DNA of 64,000 nt from Manis javanica (taxonomy: Eukaryota; Chordata; Mammalia; Pholidota; Manidae): positions 19,237,001 to 19,301,000 of the forward strand of contig NC_133161.1 of the NCBI RefSeq assembly GCF_040802235.1, read 5' to 3'. Shown one piece after another: positions 36,693 to 47,402 of the stretch. The notes beneath the pieces were generated by a model that made no database searches, was not told where the DNA came from, and worked only from the letters and a program-made list of their open reading frames with translations. The position numbers and the translations under genes were made by a program. Numbering within the stretch: position 1 is the first letter of the stretch; every line of letters starts with the position of its first letter.

Positions 36693-36890
36693 CAACAATA
36701 GCCAGCAAGCTTATTATGTGATAAGCACTGATCTAAATAGCTTGATTATTTCAACTGAGGAGGTAAGAACTATTTTACTTCCTTTTTACATGAATCTCAG
36801 AGAAGTAAGTAACTCCACTAAGATCACATACCTACTAATTATGACTAACTATTACACTATGCTGCCTTTCAACTGAACCAGAAGTTCAAC
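36693..36890 (-). mobile_element. Inner MIR SINE, inserted in the opposite direction
   Basis: TTATTATGTGATAAGCACTG, GGAGGTAAGAACTATTTTAC, TACATGAATCTCAGAGAAG and AAGTAACTCCACTAAGATCAC are the reversed MIR order. It separates the two parts of a plus-strand MIR. Confidence 0.75.
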
Positions 36891-36945
36891 AAGAGGTGTA
36901 TGTGAAAACACCTGGCACACAGAGAACCCTCAGTGAACATTGTCT
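36891..36945 (+). mobile_element. Outer MIR SINE, 3' tail part
   Basis: GTGAAAACACCTGGCACACAG followed by AACCCTCAGTGAACATTG is the MIR/L2-type tail ('GTGCCTGGCACATAGTAAGCGCTCAATAAATG'), continuing the element broken at 36692. Confidence 0.65.
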
Positions 36946-38489
36946 TTTTTCTTTTTCTCTGCTGGTGAGTCTGGGTCAGTGGCCACTCTGGATGCAGCCC
37001 ACTTCTAAGAGTGTAAAGCTATCCTAACTCCTTTGAACTCTTCTCTTCCCTACCAATCCCCAAAGGCAGAATTTAGCTAGGACTCTGCTTTCTTTGCCCT
37101 TTATACCCAGGCCTTGGTGTCCAGGAGATATAACCCCTTGTCTGGGCTTAGAACTATCTGTTCCTTTTCTGTAGGGTTCTGGGATTGATCCAGGGCAGAT
37201 GCTGATGGTGGTCACTGAAGATGATGCCACTTAAGAGAGAACAGTCCCTGGTAGCAGGAGACCATAAAGCCATAAAGGAGCTGATAGTAGGACGGGGTGA
37301 TGCAACCGTTTGGCTTTACCGATCACAGAGCATGTGGTTGTCATCCATGAAGCTCACTGTGGAGTGTGCAAAGCCGGGCCTACATGGGCTCCAAACCTCA
37401 GATCAGGGAGGATCAGGGGAAGCAGCACTTTGAGAGCCAAACACATGAGCTGTGTAGAGACAAGGGCTTCATACTTTCATTTAATTGTGTTGGACCTTTT
37501 GAAAAGACCTGAGGACCTGACTATCTGCTTAGCCAGAGACTCAAGTCTGGGACAACTCATACCAGAATCTGAAAAACTGAGGTTTACCTGGATTTGCCCA
37601 GGCAATTACTGGGGCTGCAAATTATTGGGAGTTCACATGAGAAACCCTAGGTCTTCTGTGGGGGGAACCTTTGGGACCAGCCCTGTTCTAACAGATTTAG
37701 TTTAGAAGAGGTAAATTGAGTTCTGTGTAAGAATGAGAGATGAATCTTGGTCTCAGCTCACTCATTGCTTTTCCCTTGTGTGAAATGGGAATTTTTAACA
37801 TCACCTTCTTTCTTAGGTCTTTGTTATATGAGGAAGGACATGCTTTAGAAAAGGATCAGCCTGTACCCACTGAATTAGTTATTAATATAATTCTATTCTA
37901 ATATATGTTTAGCTACATGGGATAGAAGTTCCTGCCTGCACCCCGCACCCCAGCCCTCCTCAAGACCCCAAACAGTGTCTTCAATAAGCTAGGAGTTCTC
38001 TCTCTTGCAAAGAAGTCCAAGAGCATTCGTCTGGGGCTGCCGTGAAGCTTCCTGGTGTGGGGAACCCAGGCATTTTGTCTTGTTCCTCTGTTACATGGGC
38101 TCCTGTTGCCAAGGTCACCTCCTGATCCATTATAGTTACAGGAACCCCAACTATTATATCCACATTCCCGAGAGCAAAACACAGAAAGAAGAAGAAAAAA
38201 GACACATTCCCCACTGATGTACACTTTCTCAAAATGTATCTACCACTTTCACTTACATCCCATTAGCCAAAACTTAATCACTTGGTCTTTATTTCAGATA
38301 GTGTGCGCCTAGTTAAAATGAAGAGTTCTACCACTAAAGAAGAAAAGAATAGAAGATCACTAATGTCACTAATGGTTTCTACCACAATGTCAGAAATGTC
38401 TTTTTTTTTAATAAGAAGTTTCATTTAAATGACCTCTGGAAGTTCTTATAGAGAGGAGTACACTACTATATATTAAATATTTCTTCAAT
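36946..38489. other. Non-coding, no recognised element
   Basis: Unique-looking. No exon supported on either strand. Confidence 0.35.
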
Positions 38490-38690
38490 AAATATTCTTA
38501 ATGTTCAGTATATATTCAGTAAACATTAACTGAGGCCTCACACGTTCTAGGTGGTGTAGGAGGTGCTTTGAGGACTTTGAAGATGAGCAAGACATATTAT
38601 CTGATCTCAAGTTATTTATAATTCATTCATTTATTCAATAAACATTTGATAAAAACCTTCTTTGTATTAAGTATATATGCAGCTCTGACA
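38490..38690 (+). mobile_element. Ancient repeat scrap with ATTC units
   Basis: TTCATTCATTTATTCAATAAACATTTG and ATTAACTGAGGCCTCACACG resemble '…TTCATTCAACAAATATTTATTGAGCGCCT…' old repeats. Two similar words 110 bp apart suggest two fragments. Confidence 0.5.
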
Positions 38691-38699
38691 ATGTAAAGT

Positions 38700-39240
38700 C
38701 AAAAAAGAAGTATGGAGCTATCCCAAAGATATAAGAAAAAAATGGAATAATAAATATAATAAAGAAATTTTAAAATTGAGAACAAAAACATATAGAAAGG
38801 ATTAACAAAACCGAAAGCTGATTTTTTGATATCATTAGTAACATTGTTGGACCTCTAATCTTGTCCTCCGATCAAGATAAAAGAGAGAAGATACAAATAA
38901 ATGAAATGTGAAATGAAGAAATAAATAACTATAGACAAAGCAGAGATTAGAATAATAAGCATTTTATGACTAGTACTAGATGTAGTAATAGATGTAATGG
39001 ATACATTTTTAGGAAATATAAAATGCCAAAACTGGTACAAGGAAAAAACTAAAGAACATAATATATACCAGTAAGCATTAAAGAAATTGGAGTGGTGATC
39101 AAAAGCTCTCTTACTCCCTCCAAATCCAGGTTCAGATAAAGTTTCATTGTACCAAACTTCGACAGAATAGTGAATTCCATATATACATATTCTATAATAC
39201 ATATACATAATTCTAGAAAACATCATGAAGTATATGACAT
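38700..39240 (+). mobile_element. Ancient L1 (L1M-type) ORF2 fragment
   Basis: Sense-strand words AGGATTAACAAAACCGAAAGC, TGATTTTTTGATATCATTAG, AAAAGAGAGAAGATACAAAT and CAAAACTGGTACAAGGAAAA follow the L1 ORF2 order in the region encoding 'INKTESWFFERI…' and downstream, with many stops and gaps. Not functional. Confidence 0.75.
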
Positions 39241-40019
39241 TATATATTTATGTAAATAAAAATTCCATGTGCATAAAAATATAACACTTTCTAAGAATGT
39301 GTATAAAAAAAGAGCCTCATTAACTTCATTAGAGTGGTAGCCAATGATCAAGGTAACAGGATTGGGAAAGGGGAAAAATACAAGAATGGATGAATGAATG
39401 GAGAGGCGATGCATGAATGAATGTGTCATGAACCAGGAGTATGGCTTCTGACCTAAGGGCTAGTAGAATAAAAAAGAAAAAACAGATGGTCAAATTCTGG
39501 TCATTAGAGCTTACAATTTAGTACAAGGAGAAGTAGAGGTAGAAGGAGATGGACGGATTTCATTTAAAAGCTAGAATAAACTGATTTATATGTTTTAGAA
39601 CAATTCTGTGCATGGTAGATGGGGAAACAAATCATGGTATAGTGACTGCTGCCTGGGTTGGGGAGGGGGAGATGAGATTGTAGTGGAGAAAACACACTAG
39701 TGGGGACAGAGGCATGGCATAAATAATAGAAGTCAAGGAATGTTAGAAAAAAAAGTAAAAGTGACTATTAAATCCAATGGGAATGCAAAGGCAAGGATGA
39801 TAATTCTGTATAGGACATGGAAGAAGGCGTCTTGATACTTGAGGAGAGCCCACAAAATTGGGCAAATGACCTAGGTGGTCAGCCCGTTTGGGCCCACATC
39901 TAGGTTCAGAAGTGGATGCTGATGTTGGCTCCAGATGATCCATGGCCCCCATATTAAAGCCCTGCTCAACCATGCCCCATGCACACTTAGTGTGACCTGA
40001 GAACCAAATGGTTAGTAAT
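39241..40019. other. Non-coding, includes a GAAT-type patch
   Basis: GAATGGATGAATGAATGG at 39383-39400 and GAATGAATGTGTC at 39415-39427 form a short tetranucleotide patch; otherwise unique. Confidence 0.4.
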
Positions 40020-40430
40020 AAAACAAACTTTTATTGTGCTTCCTCAATTAGAAGACGAAACCCTTTAAAACAGGTCCTAGTACTGGGTTGTTTTTTTTTC
40101 AGGACTGTGACATTTAGATTCTGCCTTTAAATTTGCAGATGTTTTGAGATGATTTATCATGGGAAATAATTGCAGGGTCATCAAAAAATGAAAGTTGTCA
40201 TAACCTGTCTGCTTAATGGTATTTCTCACTGACCTCCCTCCCCTACCTTGACAATGAGCCCTAGGAGTCTAGCATGCAGCCAACCCAGGGATCTGACACT
40301 GTTTAATTCACTCAGGCAGTCAACCATAAACTCACTTTTCAGAAGTAAAGACAACTTCTGTAACTTTTTAATTAAAGCATAGAGGTCCTTAATTAAAGAG
40401 ACATAAATCATGGAGAAACCTTTAAGTCTT
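40020..40430. other. Unique AT-rich segment, candidate conserved non-coding element
   Basis: No repeat words are recognisable in about 400 bp that has repeated TTAATTAA-type homeodomain words (TTTTTAATTAAAGC and CCTTAATTAAAGAG, about 20 bp apart, near 40367-40400). Such unique AT-rich texture is typical of conserved non-coding DNA, but conservation cannot be seen from one genome. Confidence 0.3.
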
Positions 40431-40799
40431 TAGAATCTGTGGAACTGCGTATATGTTTCCAGCTGTGTTCACTGTGACCTCAGAGGTAACAGAGTATGGA
40501 GAGGGACACTCCTGCTTTCCGGCGGCTTGGCGGGACGAGGCATTAGTGGCCGTGCCTCAGTGGAGAGGCTGGTGTGGTGCCTGCCCTCAGCGGAGAGAGA
40601 GACCAGAGGACCTCGAAACAGGCACAGGCAGCCCTGTTTCTCTCACAACCTGAGTCCACACGCAGAAGTTTTGATAGGTGTGGACGGCAGCCACTGTTAG
40701 GGGATAGAGGGACAAGTCAAACAACACCCTGAGGAAACAAATAGACATTTTGAGAGTATAAAACATTCCATAAAACCATCATCCTCAACAGGTCAGTGT
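40431..40799. other. Non-coding, GC-richer patch
   Basis: A patch at 40515-40620 has several CpGs but no promoter-like structure. Confidence 0.35.
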
Positions 40800-41215
40800 C
40801 ATGGAAGAAAGGAGTTGGAGGATTGTACTGGTTTGAAGGAGATTAGGAGACACAACAACCAAATGCAAGGTGTGCACTTGGATCAGATCCTGATTAGAAA
40901 CAAACGAACAATGAAAGACATTCCTTGAGACAATGGAAAAAATTATGAGACTTGATAAGAAAAATGGACTTGATATTAGATACTGCTATGGAATTATTAT
41001 TAATTTTATATGTGTGATAATGGTATTACAGTTAAGTAAGAAAATGTTTTATTCTCAAAAGAGGTATGCTGCCGTGTCCAGAAGTGAAATTCCACAAAGT
41101 GTGCCAAAATGGTAACAACTATTGGGCATAGGTGGAAGGCACCCATGTGTTCACTTTAGTAATGTTCCAACTATTTATATATCTATGAAATAATTTTATA
41201 ACAAAACTTTGGGGG
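40800..41215 (+). mobile_element. Ancient L1 (L1M-type) 3' UTR remnant
   Basis: AGACACAACAACCAAATGC, GGATCAGATCCTGATTAG, AAAGACATTCCTTGAGAC, GACTTGATATTAGATACTGC, GATAATGGTATTACAG, and the terminal ATAATTTTATAACAAAACTT follow the order of old L1 3' ends. It contains the donor copy of a 39-bp segment that recurs at 42174. Confidence 0.85.
41100..41138 (+). repeat. 39-bp direct repeat, copy A (source, inside L1M 3' UTR)
   Basis: Identical over 39 bases to 42174-42212. Here the bases are in their natural L1M 3' UTR context on both sides, so this is the likely source copy. Confidence 0.97.
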
Positions 41216-42148
41216 GAAGGAAGAATGGCAGCCTCCTGGAGGTCTCCCTCCACATGAGAGTCACGAATCTGCCGACAAGGGAGCAGAGTCAGATTGGGCA
41301 GGTACAGCTGGGCCAGTTTTCCTCTGCCGTGACATGGAGTCTGGATGCTGTGAACAGAACCCTTCCCAGCTTTTAAAATAATATGGCTTTTAGGAAGGAG
41401 GTAACTGGGTATCCATTCTGCAGCATTTACGGTTCACCTACCTGGATCTGAGGATTCAGAACTAATGAGCAGAGCAGCCCCTGTTCACATGGAGTTCCCA
41501 GTCCAGCCAACAAATAATCAGTGCCCACAGTATGATTATCTCATGTATGTGGATCAAGCCTGCCATGATCCTACCTCCAAGTATTTGTGACATTATGATC
41601 CTTGTTTCTCTGTTTAAAAATAGAATATTTACATCTCAAAGTGGTGTCTGCTGTTCTGTGGGGCACTGGACACAGCCACTGGATGCTGGGAGTCTATCAG
41701 GAGGGGAGGGGCGTGGTAAGTCACAGAACCTGTCGACTGGCTGGATCCAGTGTGGAACATGAGGCGATGGCCACAGTCTAGAATGAGACTGAGTCTTCAG
41801 GATCCAAGCCCAGCAAAGATACATGAGTCTGAGTGGAAATGCTCTAAACTAGACCAAGAAATCCATATACCTTGTCACCCCTGGATGAAGTAGCGTCATC
41901 CTGCTGGGGCTCAGTGGCTGCTGGAGCAGGGGGATGTGGGTGGTATGGACATCTGCATGGGGCCAGTTACAGACTAGCCAGTCTGCACAGCTGGAGAAGA
42001 AAATGTCTCTGGAACATCCTTTCTAAAATTTTGCACACTCCTTTGTCAAAAGTGAAGAGGGCATTAATTTAGAGACAACAGGAGGAAGCTTGGAGGTCAC
42101 CTGGCCTCATGGTTTCCAAAGGGTGCTGCCAAGAACTTCAAGTTCTCG
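41216..42148. other. Non-coding, no recognised element
   Basis: Unique-looking sequence between the L1M end and a hairpin. No exon supported. Confidence 0.35.
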
Positions 42149-42170
42149 GTTCACCCATCTGTGGGTGAAC
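42149..42170. repeat. Perfect hairpin, 9-bp stem, 4-nt loop
   Basis: GTTCACCCA, loop TCTG, TGGGTGAAC. It ends three bases before the transposed 39-bp copy. A second short inverted repeat, AGAACT-TCA-AGTTCT, lies just upstream (42132-42146). Confidence 0.95.
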
Positions 42171-42173
42171 AGA

Positions 42174-42212
42174 TGTGCCAAAATGGTAACAACTATTGGG
42201 CATAGGTGGAAG
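42174..42212 (+). repeat. 39-bp direct repeat, copy B (inserted)
   Basis: Exact copy of 41100-41138, 1,074 bp away, same orientation, with non-L1 flanks on both sides. Nothing else of the L1 end is copied. Confidence 0.97.
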
Positions 42213-42284
42213 TCACCAACCCAGTCCAGCTCACTCCCCTAATAGATGACGAGTACGTCACCTCTTCTGGCCGCCTTGATGAAC

Positions 42285-42670
42285 CACTAGAAGCTGCAGG
42301 GCTTAAAAGAAATTAATGGTCTCACAGTTCTTGAGACTAGAAGTTCCAAGGTCAGGGTGTCAGCTGGGCCGTGCTCCCCCTGAAGGTAGTAGAGAAGATC
42401 TATTCCAGGCCTCTCTCAGCTTCTGATAGTTCCTTGACCTGTGGCAGCATAACTCCAATTATAGAGACCCGGGCATTTTCCCTGTGTGCATGTCTGTGTC
42501 CAGATGTCCCCTGTGAAGATACCAGTCACGGTGATTCAGGCTCCATCCTACTTATCTTAACAAATTACACCTGCAATGAATCAGTTCCCAAATGAGGTCA
42601 CATGCTGAGTGATACCGGCGGCTAGGACTTGAACATGTTAATTTTGGAGGGACACAACTCCGTCCGTAAC
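42285..42670 (-). mobile_element. MaLR-type LTR, diverged
   Basis: GGTCTCACAGTTCTTGAGAC, TAGAAGTTCCAAGGTCAGG, GTGTCAGCTGGGCCGTGC, TTAACAAATTACACCTGC, TTGAACATGTTAATTTTGGAG and CACAACTCCGTCCGTAAC give the reversed LTR order. Middle portion strongly diverged. Confidence 0.8.
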
Positions 42671-43319
42671 TGAGCTAGAGGGGAATGGACTTGGCTCAGC
42701 TCAAACAGACTTGCTTGGCACCAGCACCTTGCTTAGGTCTCAGTCTCTTGATTCCGCCTCAGGAGCTCTTTTCACTATTGCAAGCTGCCTCCTACCCAGT
42801 GCTCAGACTGAACAAGGGATCCCAAACACGCTTTTCTTAGCCCTAGAGGGGGAGTCATTCGTCAGTTTGGGGGTGCCCACCACTCAGTTTCTTTTTAGTA
42901 GAGCCTGATCTCCTTTTGGGGGAGCCCTGTTGCATCGTACTTCTTAGGTAGGTAGTATTTGTTTCACCGCCCCCCGCAACTGAAAGGGCAGACCCTCCTT
43001 CTCCTACCTCCAGGAAGCCAGGAGGACACATGCCTTAGACTCAGCTCATCAGACCCATCCTCCTGGGCCTTGTCCCCCGAGTGAGCAAAGCCACAATGTG
43101 GAGGCCACAGGAGCCCCCAGACGAGCCCGCTCTGGAAGGGTGGCCTTGCTGGGCCTCCTCCTGGTCGTCCTCCAGAACTCTCTGGCGTCCCATGCCTGGG
43201 AGTTCCTGATGTTCTTCCGGGAAGGCCCATCTTTGTTTAAGAGGCACAGTCCATTTCTGTTACTTACAAAAACAAGCTCTGAATGACCCACCAGGTGTCA
43301 ATGGTCACCTGGAGGTGTC
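42671..43319. other. Non-coding, no recognised element
   Basis: GC-richer around 43020-43200 but few CpGs. The overlapping open frames here are not supported as genes. Confidence 0.35.
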
Positions 43320-44340
43320 ACTAGATTAATTTTAATTTTAGAATAAATCAGGACACATCGTGAGGTCCAAAAGATGATGCATTGCCGTTATGTGGATTTG
43401 TTTTTAGACCTATGTCTGAGCTAGGACCTCAGACCTGTGCTCGAGGGTGTCTTCACCCACCCAGTCTGGGTGGATAAGGGAGGAGCAGCAGCAGGAGGTG
43501 GCCACCAGCCACGTGCTAATCTGTATTCCCTAACGGCCCACACTGCATGTCAATTGTGTGGTAAGCAGCTTCACCCGTGGCAGATCACAGGGCCCGATGA
43601 TTTTATCTTCCTAAAACTGAGCCTAAACAAAACAGATAAGCACTATATCATCTTGCAGAATTAATCCACACAGTTTATCTTCTGAGAGGTTTGTCGTGGT
43701 GTCATTTGTGTCACTGTAAACATACGTTGGGTGGGCCACTTTCACTAATTTAATTTGCTTTCAGATGTGTGGAGGTGGGACCTCCCCTAAACCAAATAGT
43801 TTGGAATGATAGCATCAAGGTGAGTTAAGTAATATACATGGTAAACCAAGGTCTTGGGTGCATGTGTGCACGTGTGTGTGTTTCCTTCAGAAAAAAAAAA
43901 GGACATGTAGGGGGTTTTTTGATTAAATGCCTGAACCCTTGCTTTGGTATTTATCTTCCTGTGGCAGCCCCTGATCCAGTCACAATGTGTAATTCCATTA
44001 GCATTATCTCTCAATTCATTTGAGAGGGGCTTCAGTCTGGACAGCAGCCGCGTAAAGGGCTACAGTGTTCAGGAGGCTTATTTCTTATTTCTTCAGCAAG
44101 TTTATTCCTTTATCGGCAGCTCATTTAAAGAGAGCTAAAGGGTTGCTGGTCAAATCGTTAAGTGATAATTTAATGTGGGTCTTTTAAAGCAAACCCAAAA
44201 GGTTTTGGGGGAAGGAAAAAGGTTAAATTAAATAAATGAACAATGCCTGCACAGCTAGCATAACTGATGGCAACAGATAATATTTAAGGGCCTCATATTA
44301 TACAGGAAGTTTTATTTTTGTGGTTTTAATGAGAAAAGTG
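43320..44340. other. Repeat-free segment, candidate conserved non-coding cluster
   Basis: About 1 kb without a recognisable repeat. It is rich in unique words such as TTAATTTTAATTTTAG, CTGCATGTCAATTGTGTGG, GATTTTATCTTCC, TCACTAATTTAATTTGC, AGTGATAATTTAATGTG, with homeodomain-type and GATA-type (TTATCT) sites. A short TG run (43872-43884) and an A-run (43892-43901) sit inside. The repeat-free texture suggests conservation but does not prove it. Confidence 0.35.
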
Positions 44341-45364
44341 ATTCTGACCAGGTGTCAGGACTCCTGAGTGTCTTTTAGCCACCGAGCGCCCTTGTGACTC
44401 TGTTTCTCTGCCTGCACTCCACTCACATCTTGGTCTCTTGCCCCCCGACCACAGAGGTGATGCTGGGGGGAAGAAAGATGATCTTCCTAAAGTGTCTTGA
44501 GTATCTGCAAAGAAAGATGAGGGCAGGGGAGAAGGAGATACGGACGCCTTTCATTTGTCCATGCTAATGGGAGGCAGGGTTCCCAGCAAGAAAGAATTGC
44601 TCAGAAAACCTCCAAACCCCATTTGATTTTTAAGCCTCTCCTCCCAGAGGGACCCTTTGCTTCCTATGCCACTAGCTCCCCTCCCTGGCTTTGCTTATCT
44701 CCATGTCTGCCCTTTTCACTCCTTCAGGAAAGTGCTCACCAGCCCAAAACATTCAAAAGATGGACAGCAGGTGGAAAGAGAAGGTTCTGGGGGGTGGGGA
44801 AGCTGTGTGATAACATCTTCTGGAAGCTGGTTGAGTGTCGTGGTGCTTGTAATTCTCTCTTCTGGGAGAGGGATTTGAGGTGCCCAAAAAGTGCATGACA
44901 GGCAGCATTTTGAGAGTGGAGTTAGGGGTGGGCACTGTGAGAGATGCCTGCTCTCGCCATTAAAAACGGCAGTCCTCAAACATCTGAAAGGCAGCATAGG
45001 GACTAGACTGTTTTGAGGGCTCAATGCATACCCTGTCCTTTGTTAAGTTTTTCATATGCATTATTTTCTTTAAAAAGTGTTTCCAAACTGTTTTTGAAAA
45101 CAATCTGGACCTTATCAGTACAATTTTTGAGCATTCCCAATGTATGTACATTTATTTATTTTTAACTTTTACATATACTATTGTCTTAATGTATTATGTA
45201 TATTATAATACATGCATAACTATGTTTATTTTTAAAGAGTGAGAAAAAGAAATAGAAATAGACGTTATAATACTTTATTCTTGCATTCCTATAGAATCTT
45301 GGGGATGCACTAGATAATTCACAACCTGCTCAGACATTTTCTGCTCCTCACAGCCTGCCTGACA
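44341..45364. other. Non-coding, AT-rich to the right
   Basis: No exon supported. 45140-45240 is very AT-rich (ATTTATTTATTTTTAAC). Confidence 0.35.
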
Positions 45365-45505
45365 TTTGGTGTTGTCACATGACTTTATAGATGAAGAAAC
45401 CGTGGCTGTGATTATTTTAGTAATTTTCTCAGAGCTGGGATGATAGCCCATATCTTCTGATTCCAGAACCAAGGTCTTCCCATTACACTGCATCCCCTCC
45501 TTCTC
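45365..45505 (-). mobile_element. MIR SINE, inverted fragment
   Basis: TTTATAGATGAAGAAACCGTGG, TTTCTCAGAGCTGGG, TCTGATTCCAGAACCAAGG and CATTACACTGCATCC are the reversed MIR core and head. Confidence 0.7.
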
Positions 45506-45654
45506 CCTGGAACCCTCACGTGGACCCTGAAGAACAGGCTTGCGTTCCCACAGCCCCACTATTCCCTCCTCCTGTTCCAAGGCTGTCCATGTTAATCAGA
45601 TCTGCACGTGATGACTCTTTGAATCTTGATAATCCAAATCAGTGTTAGTAATTC

Positions 45655-46060
45655 CAATCCCCTTTTCCAGACACTTATTTTCCCAGCTTCCCTTGCAGCT
45701 TGCACCATGGCCATGTGACCCAGTTCTGGCCAATCAGATGTCTGGGAGCATCTGAGCGACTTCACTTGCTGTTAGACTGGAGAGCCACTCCAGAAGAGCG
45801 CCCAGGCACTACTTCTCCTCTCTTTGGGTCCAAAACATGATTATGTGAAGTGCATGGTTGCTGCTGATTTTGGCCATGAGTAAATGAGCCTTAGGGTGCA
45901 AAGCCAACTTGCCAGGGATGAGAAACAGTGACTGGGTCCTCAGGAACCTCACTGAGTCCCTGCACTAGACCAGGAACCACTCACCTCCAGCCTGCTCGTG
46001 TGAGATAGTAAATGTCTTTATTGAGTAAGCAGCTAGAGGTATTTTGCTACATGCAGATAA
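45655..46060 (+). mobile_element. Ancient LTR, third of three related copies
   Basis: The best of the three copies: TTTTCCCAGCTTCCCTTGCAGC, GGCCATGTGACCCAGTTCTGG, CCAATCAGATG, then a 3' part with GTGAGATAGTAAATGTCTTTATTG. It matches an ERVL-class LTR pattern. Confidence 0.7.
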
Positions 46061-46259
46061 AGCCTTCCTACCTGACTCAGTCTCCATTTCTGCAGTTCTA
46101 ATGTGCATCTTCCAACCTCATTTCATCATCATTGTTTTGTCAGTTCCTTTCTGCTCCTCTGTCTACATGTTGACTTTTACGGAACCAGGGTTTGTCCAAA
46201 TGGCCTGAGAAGCCATATGACCCAAAAATCTTTTTAGAGCTATGCATAATTTCCCTAAC

Positions 46260-46765
46260 CCTTTCCTGTTTTATCTTTCCAATTGTATTACAGTCTGTTT
46301 AAAATGGCTTGTTCCATTTCTTTCACTTGCATGGTTCTGCCCACACTGGCCCCTTCATGGTTCCAAAGCTTGCCTTCTTTGGAAGCAAGCATTATTCTTC
46401 CTTTACGTCCCACCTCAGGGCCCATGTACTGGCTGCTTCCTCTCCCTGCATATTTACCTGGCTGCCTCTCTTTTGTCCTCCAAGCCTCAGCTCAGATGTT
46501 ACCACTTCAGAAAAGCCTTTCCTAACATGTGAACCTATATCCCCCAAAACACCGTATTCTAATTTTATGCATAAAACTAACCACTACCTGAAATTATCTT
46601 TTTCATTCACTCAACGCATTCAGTTCCCCCCATCTGCAGTGAACACTGCACAAGAGCAAGGACCTAGTCTGTCCTGAGCTCTACTTTATTCCCAGCACCT
46701 AGAGGCTGACACAGAGCAGGACCGCAGAATATATTCACACAACAAATGAATAAAAAAAAAAAAGA
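46260..46765 (+). mobile_element. LINE L2 3' end, about 500 bp
   Basis: CCTCCAAGCCTCAGCTCAGATG, TTACCACTTCAGAAAAGCC, TTTCCTAACATGTGAACC, ACAAGAGCAAGGACCTAGTC, TTTATTCCCAGCACCTAGAGG, and CAACAAATGAATAAAAAAA give full L2 3' order with terminal repeats and an A-run. Confidence 0.9.
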
Positions 46766-47264
46766 ATGAATGGGAAGCTTCCTTTTACCCGTTAGATTGG
46801 ATGCTGCCTGATTCATGAATCACTGAATAAAGCCAATAAGATCTTTCAAATTAAAAATATATATATAAAACAAAAAAAGAAAGAATGAAATGGTATGAGG
46901 TACCTGCTGATCTGAGCCCTTGGTTTCGTTCCCCAGGGGAATATTTCAGTATTTATGAAACAGGGCTACTAAAAGTAAAGCAATCAGCAACTCTATGCAA
47001 GTGCTGTGTAAATATTGTACCATCACCAGCTTTCTATAATTTAAAATCCAAACTTAGAAGAGCAGATATTAATGTTATTATTTCTCATTGAGATAAACCT
47101 TATTTAAAAAATTGTAACAGCAGAGACTTTTAATAAAAAATGTATAGAATTTGAATATGGTGTTATGATCAGAGTCAAGAAGACTAGCTTTCTAAATTGA
47201 ATGGCACTCTCTCCCTACAATCTCACACTACCTAGCAGATACTTATGTCTTAGCATTGATAACA
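46766..47264. other. Non-coding, AT-rich
   Basis: Short TA run at 46857-46866, otherwise unique. Confidence 0.35.
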
Positions 47265-47402
47265 TATTACTGCCCTTATTTGTTGACTGTTTTGTCCCCC
47301 ATTCACCTGAAAACCCATAAGAGTAGCGACTCTGCCTGAAACAGCTTTGATCTTCAGCACAGACATATGGTAGGCACCCCATAAATGTTTTTTGCATGGA
47401 GG
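47265..47402 (+). mobile_element. L2 3' end fragment
   Basis: ACCCATAAGAGTAGCGACTC, TGATCTTCAGCACAGACATATGG, AGGCACCCCATAAATGTTTTTTG match the L2 end ('…AGGGCAGGGACT…CCCAGCACCTAG…AGGCGCTCAATAAATGTTTGTTG'). Confidence 0.8.

Noticed and set aside
43041-43291. Overlapping frames as a small gene
   Set aside because: Open on both strands in several frames at once, with no supporting motif.
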